NCBI GenBank assembly: GCA_937903005.1 | Contig: CALFNR010000197.1 | Location: 1 to 41,012, forward strand | From: Clostridium_AI sp002297865 | GTDB taxonomy: Bacteria; Bacillota; Clostridia; Lachnospirales; Lachnospiraceae | Direction of reading: 5' to 3' | DNA length: 41,012 nt | Shown here: one piece after another, positions 25,550 through 32,889 of the stretch | Layout of the letters: every line of letters begins with the position of its first letter | Numbering within the stretch: position 1 is the stretch's first letter | Made by a program: the position numbers and the translations under genes | Notes under the pieces: generated by a model | What the model saw: the letters and a program-made list of their open reading frames with translations, nothing else | What the model was told of the DNA's origin: nothing | Database searches by the model: none

Positions 25550-26950
25550 CTATGCAATATAAGTCAATGGAATACGAACGGTAAATGTCGTTCCTTCCTG
25601 CTCTTTGCTGTATACTTTAATTGCTCCACGATGCATTAAGATAGCATTTCTTGTAATAGACAGACCTAGACCTGTTCCACCTGTTTCTCTTGAACGCGCT
25701 TTATCTACACGATAAAAACGTTCAAATATGGAATCCTGTGCATCTTCAGGAATACCCACACCGGAGTCCGATACTTTCAGATAGAAAAACTTATGGTCAG
25801 CATTCAGTGTTACGTGAACCCATCCTTCATCATAATTGTACTTGATGGCATTTTCAATTAAGTTGTTAATGGCAAGCGACAATTTTACCTCATCTACTTC
25901 CGCCATAACAGGACGGAATGACTCAAATACCAGCTCAATGGATCGTTTATTGGCAATTGGCTGTAATCGCTTTAGTATCTGCTCAACCAGTTCATTGATG
26001 TTTAGGTTTGTTATATTCATCTCTCCAGACTTCTTATCCATTTTTACAAGAGACAGTAAATCTGTAATAATCTTATTCTCACGTTCGATTTCCTCTGTGA
26101 TATCTACTAAGAATTCACGATATAATTCATTTGGCACTTCTTCCTGACTTAAAAGGGAGTCAGATAGTACTTTAATGGAAGTAATCGGTGTCTTTAACTC
26201 GTGAGATACGTTGGATACAAATTCCTGTCGACTATCCTCTAGTTTTTGAAGTCTTGCTAACATATGGTTAAAAGAATCTGAGATACTTTCCATCTCCTTG
26301 AATCCTTTAAATTCTATTTTTTCATCCATAAATCCATCGGACCATCTGTCAAACGAGTTTGTTATCTGTTTCAAAGGTCTAAGATAAAAATTTCCGTATA
26401 AAATGGAACAAGTGCAAACTAAGATTACTAGAACCAAAAACATAAGAACTGTTGTCTGCTGCATCTCATCATAGATAGTCTGAATTCCTACAATAGAAAA
26501 GCTGGTAATAATACCTCCAATTATCTCCTTATTATCCGGATTAATAACTGGATAAGTTAACTCAACATATTGATTGGTTCGATCAATATACTTTCCAGTA
26601 TTGCCACGTACTGCCTGTACAACTTCTTCTGAAATCAAGGTTTTTCCCTCTTCCAATCCATAGGTATCAAAACGAATCGTCAGTCCATTGTCCACAATTA
26701 GGATTCTTCCCTCATAAATATCAGCAACCTGTGCTATTTCATTAATTACACTAGCTATTTTCGCAGGATCTGTGGCTGTATAATACCCATTGGACACAAG
26801 CAGGTTGGAAATAATATTGATATTACGTGTTAATTCCGCTATTTTCTGCTCCATTGCCCGATTTTCATAGGTGTTCAAAAGCAGCTTTGACATTGCAAAT
26901 ATTGGCAGAATTCCAATTAAGATGCATACAGTAATCAGCTGCAATTTCAT
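25550..26950 (-). CDS. Membrane sensor histidine kinase
   Basis: This is a protein of about 466 residues. A transmembrane helix (about 3-20) is followed by an extracellular sensor of about 140 residues, a second helix (about 163-185) and a HAMP domain (about 186-240). The dimerisation helix holds H250 in VSNVSHELKTPITSIK. The ATPase domain has the N box NNLIENAIKYN and the G boxes DSGVGIPED and GGTGLGLSI. The architecture is that of WalK/PhoR-type kinases. The first ATG at 26950 has no ribosome site at normal distance. An AGGAG further upstream and an in-frame run encoding KKIQQKVKIFQS suggest a longer N-terminus with a non-ATG start. Confidence 0.92.
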   Translation of the reverse strand: MKLQLITVCILIGILPIFAMSKLLLNTYENRAMEQKIAELTRNINIISNLLVSNGYYTATDPAKIASVINEIAQVADIYEGRILIVDNGLTIRFDTYGLEEGKTLISEEVVQAVRGNTGKYIDRTNQYVELTYPVINPDNKEIIGGIITSFSIVGIQTIYDEMQQTTVLMFLVLVILVCTCSILYGNFYLRPLKQITNSFDRWSDGFMDEKIEFKGFKEMESISDSFNHMLARLQKLEDSRQEFVSNVSHELKTPITSIKVLSDSLLSQEEVPNELYREFLVDITEEIERENKIITDLLSLVKMDKKSGEMNITNLNINELVEQILKRLQPIANKRSIELVFESFRPVMAEVDEVKLSLAINNLIENAIKYNYDEGWVHVTLNADHKFFYLKVSDSGVGIPEDAQDSIFERFYRVDKARSRETGGTGLGLSITRNAILMHRGAIKVYSKEQEGTTFTVRIPLTYIA

Positions 26951-27044
26951 ACTTTGAAATATTTTTACCTTTTGTTGTATCTTCTTAAAAATGTCTCCTC
27001 ACCCGCCCTTTCAAACAAATGCAGTTTCATATACTATCATGAAA

Positions 27045-27068
27045 TAAGAAGTTCCGAAGAACTTCTTA
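27045..27068 (-). promoter_or_regulatory. UUCG-capped hairpin between regulator and kinase genes
   Basis: TAAGAAGTTC and GAACTTCTTA form a perfect 10-bp stem. On the transcribed minus strand the loop is UUCG closed by C-G, an exceptionally stable tetraloop. Only a short U-rich segment (UUAUUUC) follows. It lies in the 151-bp gap between regulator and kinase and may be an attenuator or an RNA-processing or stability element. Confidence 0.7.
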
Positions 27069-27101
27069 TCTGAACTAATCGTATCTTTTTGTTTTTCCTT
27101 T

Positions 27102-27806
27102 CTAATCTTGAAAGAAATAACCAACGCCCCACTTTGTATGTATATACTGTGGCTCGCTTGGATTTGTTTCGATCTTTTCGCGTAATCTACGTATATGCAC
27201 ATCTACTGTTCTTACATCGCCAGGGTAATCAAATCCCCACACTGTATTCAGTAAATTTTCACGACTATATACTTTATTCTTATTCAGCATTAAAAGTTCT
27301 AATAAATCAAACTCTTTTGCTGTTAAATTGACTTCTTTATTGGCAATATAGACTCTTCTGCTTTCGCAGTCGACTTTTAACTGACCATAGGAAACCGTTT
27401 TACCTTCTTCCTCATCCTTTGCCTTCTTATTATTGCCGCTTCTTCTCATAATGGCTTTAATACGTGCTTTTACTTCTAAGATATTAAATGGCTTTGTGAT
27501 ATAATCATCTGCACCATATTCCAAGCCCAGAATTTTATCCATGTCATCACCTTTCGCTGTCAACATGATAATAGGCATCTGGGAAAATTCTCGAATCTGC
27601 TGACACACCTGAAAGCCATCAAGTTTCGGCAACATGACATCTAATAACACTACATCATATTCTTTTTTCTTTGCCGCCTCTAATGCTTCCTCCCCATCAT
27701 AGGCACAATCTACATCCATCCCATCTTGTTCCAGACTAAAACGGATCCCTTTCACAATTAATTTTTCGTCATCAACGACCAGCACATTCTTTCCCAATTC
27801 TTTCAC
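27102..27806 (-). CDS. OmpR/PhoB-family response regulator
   Basis: This 234-residue transcription factor has a receiver domain (8-120) with the acidic pair D12-D13, phosphoacceptor D56 in VVLLDVMLP, the conserved Thr in IIMLTAKGD, and the lysine in DDYITKPF. The C-terminal winged helix (about 140-232) has LTAKEFDLLELLMLNKNKVYSRENLL and VRTVDVHIRRLREKIE. It resembles WalR/PhoB-type regulators. It begins four bases after comEA and precedes its probable kinase. The targets are not visible. Confidence 0.94.
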   Translation of the reverse strand: MKELGKNVLVVDDEKLIVKGIRFSLEQDGMDVDCAYDGEEALEAAKKKEYDVVLLDVMLPKLDGFQVCQQIREFSQMPIIMLTAKGDDMDKILGLEYGADDYITKPFNILEVKARIKAIMRRSGNNKKAKDEEEGKTVSYGQLKVDCESRRVYIANKEVNLTAKEFDLLELLMLNKNKVYSRENLLNTVWGFDYPGDVRTVDVHIRRLREKIETNPSEPQYIHTKWGVGYFFQD

Positions 27807-27810
27807 CTCG

Positions 27811-28494
27811 TCACTGCACAGAAATTAAGTCTTTTACTTTATTAAAAACACCGTCCTTAATTCCTTCCACATTCTTTAATTCTTCTATTGACTGAAACGC
27901 TCCATGATCTTCCCGATAAGAAATGATGCATCCTGCTTTCGCTTCTCCAATACCGGGTAACGAAGTAAGCTTATCTATATCAGCAGTATTTATGTTCACC
28001 TTATCCTCCGCACCACTTTTGCTTTCTGTAGTCGTTCCATCCTGCAAATTAACCAAAACACTTTCATTTGCACTAGAACTTGATACTTCATCCTCTGTTG
28101 GAACATATATTTTTTCAGAATCTGTAACCGTCTTTGCAAGATTCAGATACGTGACTGCAGCTTCTTTTGTAAAGCCGCCTGCCTGTTCAATCAGTTCATT
28201 CATCCTGGCACCCTCAGAAAATGTATACACTCCTGGATGCTTTACTGCACCACACACATAGCAACACAGCTTTCTAGAAACTTCAATTTGCTCTCTATCT
28301 GTTACTAACGGTTCGGATGGCTGTTTCGTAATGGCAATGTCTTCACTGGTCACAAATTCTTCCTGTATGTTTTTGGTATTTTCTCTTGAGACGTACAAAA
28401 AGCCCGCGATAATAATAAATGTTACCGCTAAGGCGAGACTTCTCTTGGCAAGAAAAATATTGCTTAGTAATATAGTTTTTTTCTCTCGTTTCAT
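27811..28494 (-). CDS. comEA: ComEA family DNA-binding competence protein
   Basis: This 227-residue membrane-anchored protein has a single helix at about 20-36, an SLBB-type domain at about 76-133 (CYVCGAVKHPGVYTFSEGARMNELIEQAGG), a Ser/Thr-rich linker and a C-terminal helix-hairpin-helix domain (164-227). The hairpins PGIGEAKA (180-187) and VEGIKDGV (209-216) are the DNA-binding turns of ComEA, the receptor for incoming double-stranded DNA. AAGGAG lies five bases before the ATG. It is first in a likely operon with the two-component system, the GerMN lipoprotein and comEC. Confidence 0.94.
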   Translation of the reverse strand: MKREKKTILLSNIFLAKRSLALAVTFIIIAGFLYVSRENTKNIQEEFVTSEDIAITKQPSEPLVTDREQIEVSRKLCCYVCGAVKHPGVYTFSEGARMNELIEQAGGFTKEAAVTYLNLAKTVTDSEKIYVPTEDEVSSSSANESVLVNLQDGTTTESKSGAEDKVNINTADIDKLTSLPGIGEAKAGCIISYREDHGAFQSIEELKNVEGIKDGVFNKVKDLISVQ

Positions 28495-28549
28495 ATTGTC
28501 TCCTTATAAAGAAATACCTCTATACCTTTTCATAACGAGACACAATAAC

Positions 28550-28578
28550 ATTCTACATAAATGCCGAATCGAATACAA
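28550..28578 (-). promoter_or_regulatory. Promoter of the comEA operon
   Basis: TTGTAT (plus 28573-28578) and TAGAAT (28550-28555) are 17 bp apart on the minus strand, about 55 bp before the comEA start. Confidence 0.55.
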
Positions 28579-28622
28579 TAGTTTTTTTATTTTTTCTTGA
28601 CAGAATTTTAGACAAAATTCGT

Positions 28623-29057
28623 TTACTCCCATTTGAATAAGAAGATACCTCCGATAATGATTCCAAGTCCTATTACTTTTCTCCACTCGAAATCCGTTTT
28701 TTCCATACCGAACATACCAAATAATTCAATGATATATGCAACTACTAGCTGTGCCGTTACAATAAAGATAGCAGCTCTGGCAGCTCCTAAATTAGAAACG
28801 CTTTGAATCACTGTATATGTTATGAACGCTCCCATAACACCACCAAGGAGCATATACTTGTTGTCAATCTTGAATACAGAGAAAAGGTTTGTATTACGTT
28901 CTGTAATCAGCCAGGCAGCAATACAAACGACAAACGCTGAAAACTGAACAAAGCTAGATGACACCCACACTCCAGTCTGTTTGGTTACACCTGTATTAAA
29001 AACTCCTTGTATACTCATAAGCGCACCAGATAATAATGCAATTAAAATGCCCCACAT
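28623..29057 (-). CDS. DMT-superfamily YdcZ/DUF606-type membrane protein
   Basis: This 144-residue integral membrane protein has four to five predicted helices. It starts MWGILIALLSGALMSIQGVFN, as in the DUF606/YdcZ family of half-size drug/metabolite transporter proteins, which usually work as dimers of inverted copies. The conserved GAxMxxQxxxN-type first helix and the AAxAxFIVTAQLVVAYIIELFG helix are visible. GGAGG lies eight bases before the ATG at 29057, which is preferred to an upstream in-frame ATG. The substrate is unknown. It has no operon partner. Confidence 0.85.
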   Translation of the reverse strand: MWGILIALLSGALMSIQGVFNTGVTKQTGVWVSSSFVQFSAFVVCIAAWLITERNTNLFSVFKIDNKYMLLGGVMGAFITYTVIQSVSNLGAARAAIFIVTAQLVVAYIIELFGMFGMEKTDFEWRKVIGLGIIIGGIFLFKWE

Positions 29058-29183
29058 ATGATTTTCCTCCTTATGCAATATAAAAACATATCAATTGACC
29101 ATATTTTTCATATTGTAAGTATGGATCATTTGTAGGGCATTTATACTTTTCCTTAGTTTATTCCTTCTATAATTACATCAAAT

Positions 29184-29214
29184 GATGCTAACATCAATCG
29201 ATGCTAACATCAAT
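29184..29214. repeat. 15-bp tandem direct repeat across the argD stop codon
   Basis: GATGCTAACATCAAT occurs at 29184-29198 and again at 29200-29214, a 16-bp period. The second copy encodes the last residues of ArgD; the first lies at and after the stop, in a shifted frame. It looks like a recent slippage duplication. Confidence 0.85.
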
Positions 29215-30393
29215 TGCTGCTTCTAGTTTCTCTATCATTTCATCAATATGTTTCTTCTCAATGATAAGTGGTGGTACAAAACGAATAATATTAGTACCTG
29301 CACTTACTAGAATTAACCCATTCTCAATTGCCTTTGTGATAACTGGACCAACTGGTACCGTAAACTCAAGTCCCTGCATAAATCCTTTCCCACGACGTTC
29401 TTTGATAAAGTCATATTTTGCAGCAAGGGCATCTAACTTTTCTTCAAAATAAGGGGTTGTTTCTTTCACATGTTTCAGAATTCCTTGTTTTTCATACAAG
29501 TCAAATACTTTGTTCACTGCGGCTAATACAAATGGGTTTCCTCCATATGTTGTACCATGGTCTCCAGGAACAAGGACACCTGAAACTTTTTTGTTTGCAA
29601 CAAATGCTCCAACTGGCACTCCACATCCAAGTGCTTTTGCAGTAGTCACTATATCTGGCTGAATTCCATAGTTTTGGAACGCATACATTTTTCCTGTTCT
29701 TCCCATTCCACACTGAATTTCGTCACAAATCATCAAAATATCATGTTCATCACACAATGCACGGATTCCTTTGATAAACTCTTCATTGGCTGGGTAAATA
29801 CCGCCTTCCCCTTGAACTGCTTCTAGGATAATGGCACAAGTTTTATCTGTAATGAATGCTTTCACACTTTCCAAATCATTGTAATCTGCAAATTTAATAC
29901 CGGCTGTCATTGGACCAAACGGTTCCTGATAATGCTTATTGCCAGTTACCGCTAAAGCTCCTAGACTTCTTCCGTGGAAAGAGTGATTCATGGATATGAT
30001 TTCGCTGTCCTCTTTGATTCCTTTTTGGTAAGCATATTTACGTGCCAGCTTAATAGCGCCTTCTATTGCTTCTGTTCCACTGTTGGTAAAGAACACTTTA
30101 TCCATTCCAGTGGCGGTTACTACTTTTTTCGCAGCTTCTGCTAAATTGGAATTATAGAATAAATTGGATGTATGTATTAATTTATCCACCTGCGCTTTTA
30201 ACGCATCGTTAAATTCTTTATTGTTATAACCTAATGCAAATACGGCAATCCCTGCACCAAAATCCAAATACTGTTTGCCTTCTACATCATATAAATACAC
30301 GCCATCGCCTTTGTCTAACACAATTTGATGACGGTTATACGTATGAATTAAGTACTGTTCCGCTTCGTCCATCATTTTCTGCATATTAGCCAT
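29194..30393 (-). CDS. argD: Acetylornithine aminotransferase
   Basis: This 399-residue class III PLP aminotransferase converts N-acetylglutamate semialdehyde to N-acetylornithine in arginine synthesis. Visible motifs are LDFGAGIAVFALGYN near the N-terminus, FTNSGTEAIEGAIKLAR, the SFHGRSLGALAVTG substrate segment, ICDEIQCGMGRTG, and the PLP lysine K253 in TTAKALGCGVPVGAF. Its length is typical. It follows argB by 11 bases and ends the argJ-argB-argD operon. The C-terminal six residues arise from a short duplicated DNA segment. Confidence 0.96.
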   Translation of the reverse strand: MANMQKMMDEAEQYLIHTYNRHQIVLDKGDGVYLYDVEGKQYLDFGAGIAVFALGYNNKEFNDALKAQVDKLIHTSNLFYNSNLAEAAKKVVTATGMDKVFFTNSGTEAIEGAIKLARKYAYQKGIKEDSEIISMNHSFHGRSLGALAVTGNKHYQEPFGPMTAGIKFADYNDLESVKAFITDKTCAIILEAVQGEGGIYPANEEFIKGIRALCDEHDILMICDEIQCGMGRTGKMYAFQNYGIQPDIVTTAKALGCGVPVGAFVANKKVSGVLVPGDHGTTYGGNPFVLAAVNKVFDLYEKQGILKHVKETTPYFEEKLDALAAKYDFIKERRGKGFMQGLEFTVPVGPVITKAIENGLILVSAGTNIIRFVPPLIIEKKHIDEMIEKLEAAIDVSID

Positions 30394-30404
30394 AATTTTG
30401 CCTC

Positions 30405-31319
30405 CTATTTCACAAGTTCTTCCTCTTCATGAGAATACAATGCTCTATGATCATCGATGATTGCTGTTCCAATCCCCTTTTTGGTAAAGAACTCAAGTAA
30501 TAAACAATGTTCTTTTCTTCCATCTAAAATATGTACCCTATTTACACCATTCTCAACCGCTTCGATGCAGTTATTAATCTTAGGAAGCATTCCTCCACTG
30601 ATATAACCATCTTCAATCATTTTTCTTGCCTTTTCTAACGTCAAGACAGAAACTAATGTACTCTTATCATCCGGGTCCATACAAACACCTTCAATATCGG
30701 TTAAAAAAGCTAACTTTTCTGCTTCGATTGCTTTCGCAACTGCACTGGCAGCCTCATCTGCATTAATGTTATAAGACTGATAATCGTCACCTAAACCAAT
30801 TGGAGCGATAACCGGAATAAAATCATTATCAATCAAAGAATCAATCAGATCCTCATCAACGTATTCTACATTTCCTACGTAACCGATATCTTCTCCATCT
30901 GCTGTCTTCTTCGTACAACGTAATGTACCACCATCTTTTCCAGAGATTCCAGCTGCTTTTACACCAAGCTGTTCAATCATCTGCACCAGATTTTTATTCA
31001 CTTTATTTAAAACCATTTCCGCAATTTCCATTGTTTCAGCATCTGTCACACGTAAACCATTTACAAATTTGGATTCTTTTCCAACCTTTGAAAGCCATTT
31101 GCTGATTTCCTTTCCACCACCATGTACGATAATAGGTTTCATTCCAATTAATTTAAGCAGTGCAACATCTTTAATAACACTTTCTTCTAACTTTTTATCT
31201 AACATGGCACTGCCACCATATTTAATGACAATCTTTTTATTCGTAAAATCTCTTATGTAAGGTAGTGCCTCAATTAATGTCTGTGCTTTAATTAATATTT
31301 CCTGCATGTATTCGTCCAT
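30405..31319 (-). CDS. argB: Acetylglutamate kinase
   Basis: This 304-residue amino acid kinase phosphorylates N-acetylglutamate, the second step of arginine synthesis. Motifs include KIVIKYGGSAM with the phosphate-binding lysine, the glycine-rich KPIIVHGGGKEI, NINADEAASAVA and LAFLTDIEGV. The N-terminal helix before the kinase core (about 20 residues) and the C-terminal YISGGMLPKI region are typical of arginine-sensitive enzymes. The start at 31319 (MDEYMQEIL) is chosen for length; its ribosome site (AAGGAAGG, about 13 bases away) is distant, so the exact start is uncertain. It begins about 50 bases after argJ. Confidence 0.95.
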   Translation of the reverse strand: MDEYMQEILIKAQTLIEALPYIRDFTNKKIVIKYGGSAMLDKKLEESVIKDVALLKLIGMKPIIVHGGGKEISKWLSKVGKESKFVNGLRVTDAETMEIAEMVLNKVNKNLVQMIEQLGVKAAGISGKDGGTLRCTKKTADGEDIGYVGNVEYVDEDLIDSLIDNDFIPVIAPIGLGDDYQSYNINADEAASAVAKAIEAEKLAFLTDIEGVCMDPDDKSTLVSVLTLEKARKMIEDGYISGGMLPKINNCIEAVENGVNRVHILDGRKEHCLLLEFFTKKGIGTAIIDDHRALYSHEEEELVK

Positions 31320-31369
31320 TCTGTTTACCAAACCTTCCTTATTTCTTATCTTTCTAAAATACACGTTGC

Positions 31370-32587
31370 TTACGAACGGTAATCTCCATTAATCTTAACA
31401 TAATCATAGGTTAAATCACAGCCCCAGGCTGTTGCTTCACTACTGCCAGCTTTCATATCTGCTGTTGCTGTTACTTCCTTAGCAGATAAAATCTTAGTTG
31501 CAAACTCCTCATCATAGTCAGTAGCCATTCCATTTTCTGCTAGTTTCAGTTTACCAGCTTCACTTTCTACCCACAGATCAATTACTTCAGGGTCAAAAGA
31601 TACTCCAGAGTAACCCATTGCGCAGAAAATTCTTCCCCAGTTTGCATCGCTTCCGAATACGGCTGCTTTCACTAAATTAGATGTAATGATTGACTTGCTT
31701 AATTCCTTAGCATCTTCATAGGATGCCGCATTCATTACTTTTACTTCAAGTAATTTGGTAGCGCCTTCACCATCTGCTGCCATTTTCTTGGCTAGATTAA
31801 TTGCTACATATTGCAGTGCATTTTTAAATGCCTCATAATCTGCATCTTTCTCTGTAATCTTTTTGTTACCTGCTTTTTGATTGGCAAGAATCATATAAGA
31901 ATCATTGGTTGAAGTGTCACGATCCACACTAATCATGTTAAAGGATACTTTCACAACTTCACTGATTGCTTCCTGTAATAACTCTTTACTGATACATACA
32001 TCTGTTGTAGTTACACAAAGCATCGTTGCCATGTTTGGATGAATCATACCAGAACCTTTTGTCATGGCACCAATGGTTACGGTCTTGCCACCGATTTCCA
32101 CTTCTACTGCACATTGTTTACTATAGGTATCTGTTGTCATAATGGCTTGGGCTGCTTCGTTTCCACCGTCAGCCGCAAGACCTGCTGCAAGTATCTTGGC
32201 TCCCTTAGTGACTTTTTCCACTGGAAGAAGCTGACCGATTACACCTGTGGAACAGGTTAAGATGTCATCTGTCTCTACTCCTAAAGCCTCGGCTGCTGCC
32301 TGTGCCATTGCTGCATCTGCCTTTTTTCCTTCTTCCCCAGTACATGCATTGGCATTGCCTGCATTTAAAATAACACCTCTTACCGTTTCTCTTGTTTTTA
32401 CAATCTTTATATCACGCTGTACAGGAGCCGCTTTTACCACATTTGTTGTAAATACGCCTGCCACCGTTGCTTCTGCATCACTAAATACAAGTGCCATATC
32501 TTTGTTACCATTTTTTTTAAGTCCTGTTACAGCACCTGCGGCACGAAAGCCCTGCACTGCCGTTACTCCACCACTAATTTCTTTCAT
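31370..32587 (-). CDS. argJ: Bifunctional glutamate N-acetyltransferase/ornithine acetyltransferase
   Basis: This 405-residue ArgJ recycles the acetyl group from acetylornithine to glutamate. The precursor cleaves itself before the nucleophilic threonine T188 in GSGMIHPNMATML, giving alpha and beta chains. The other signatures GVILNAGNANACTG and CSTGVIGQLLP, both near the oxyanion hole, are intact, as is the C-terminal GRDLTYDYVKINGDYRS-like end (WGCDLTYDYVKINGDYRS). GGAGG lies seven bases before the ATG at 32587; a longer in-frame start is not supported. It is first in the operon. argC, which commonly precedes argJ, is absent here. Confidence 0.96.
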   Translation of the reverse strand: MKEISGGVTAVQGFRAAGAVTGLKKNGNKDMALVFSDAEATVAGVFTTNVVKAAPVQRDIKIVKTRETVRGVILNAGNANACTGEEGKKADAAMAQAAAEALGVETDDILTCSTGVIGQLLPVEKVTKGAKILAAGLAADGGNEAAQAIMTTDTYSKQCAVEVEIGGKTVTIGAMTKGSGMIHPNMATMLCVTTTDVCISKELLQEAISEVVKVSFNMISVDRDTSTNDSYMILANQKAGNKKITEKDADYEAFKNALQYVAINLAKKMAADGEGATKLLEVKVMNAASYEDAKELSKSIITSNLVKAAVFGSDANWGRIFCAMGYSGVSFDPEVIDLWVESEAGKLKLAENGMATDYDEEFATKILSAKEVTATADMKAGSSEATAWGCDLTYDYVKINGDYRS

Positions 32588-32633
32588 ATGTAGTCCTCCT
32601 TTTCGCAAATCGGAATCTTGCTCTTGCAAATTA

Positions 32634-32668
32634 TTTATAATTATACATCACTGATGTATATTATGCAA
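32634..32668 (-). promoter_or_regulatory. argJ promoter with overlapping palindrome and ArgR-box-like site
   Basis: TTGCAT (plus 32663-32668) and TATAAT (32640-32645) are 17 bp apart on the minus strand. A perfect 19-bp palindrome, TATACATCACTGATGTATA (32642-32660), fills the spacer and covers the -10. TTTATAATTATACA (32634-32647) fits the general ARG-box form TGNATWWWWATNCA with one mismatch in reverse orientation. Repression by ArgR when arginine is plentiful is inferred. Confidence 0.65.
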
Positions 32669-32745
32669 CCCATTTTCTTATTTCGTTAATAGAAATGATT
32701 TACTCTACAATTCTACCCTATAAATGCTTAAAAATCTATAAATTA

Positions 32746-32811
32746 GCACTTGCATAATAATTAAATGTGTTGTATATTTATAATCAAATAATGCAAGTGC
32801 ATAAACATACA
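32746..32811 (+). promoter_or_regulatory. argG promoter with ArgR-box-like sites and flanking dyad
   Basis: TTGCAT (32750-32755) and TATATT (32773-32778) are 17 bp apart. TGTATATTTATAAT (32771-32784) overlaps the -10, and TGCATAAACATACA (32798-32811) follows 27 bp on; the second fits the ARG-box form with one deviation. A perfect 10-bp inverted repeat, GCACTTGCAT (32746-32755) and ATGCAAGTGC (32791-32800), encloses the core promoter. A 5' leader of about 100 bases follows; I see no T-box in it. Confidence 0.6.
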
Positions 32812-32889
32812 TTCACATTGGGTTGTACTGCATAAACTTGCACGTAATGACTTACACTACATGCAAAATAGAATACGGAGGTATATATT

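Noticed and set aside
32785..32889. A T-box or riboswitch in the argG leader
   Set aside because: No T-box sequence, specifier helix or terminator/antiterminator pair could be recognised in about 100 bases.
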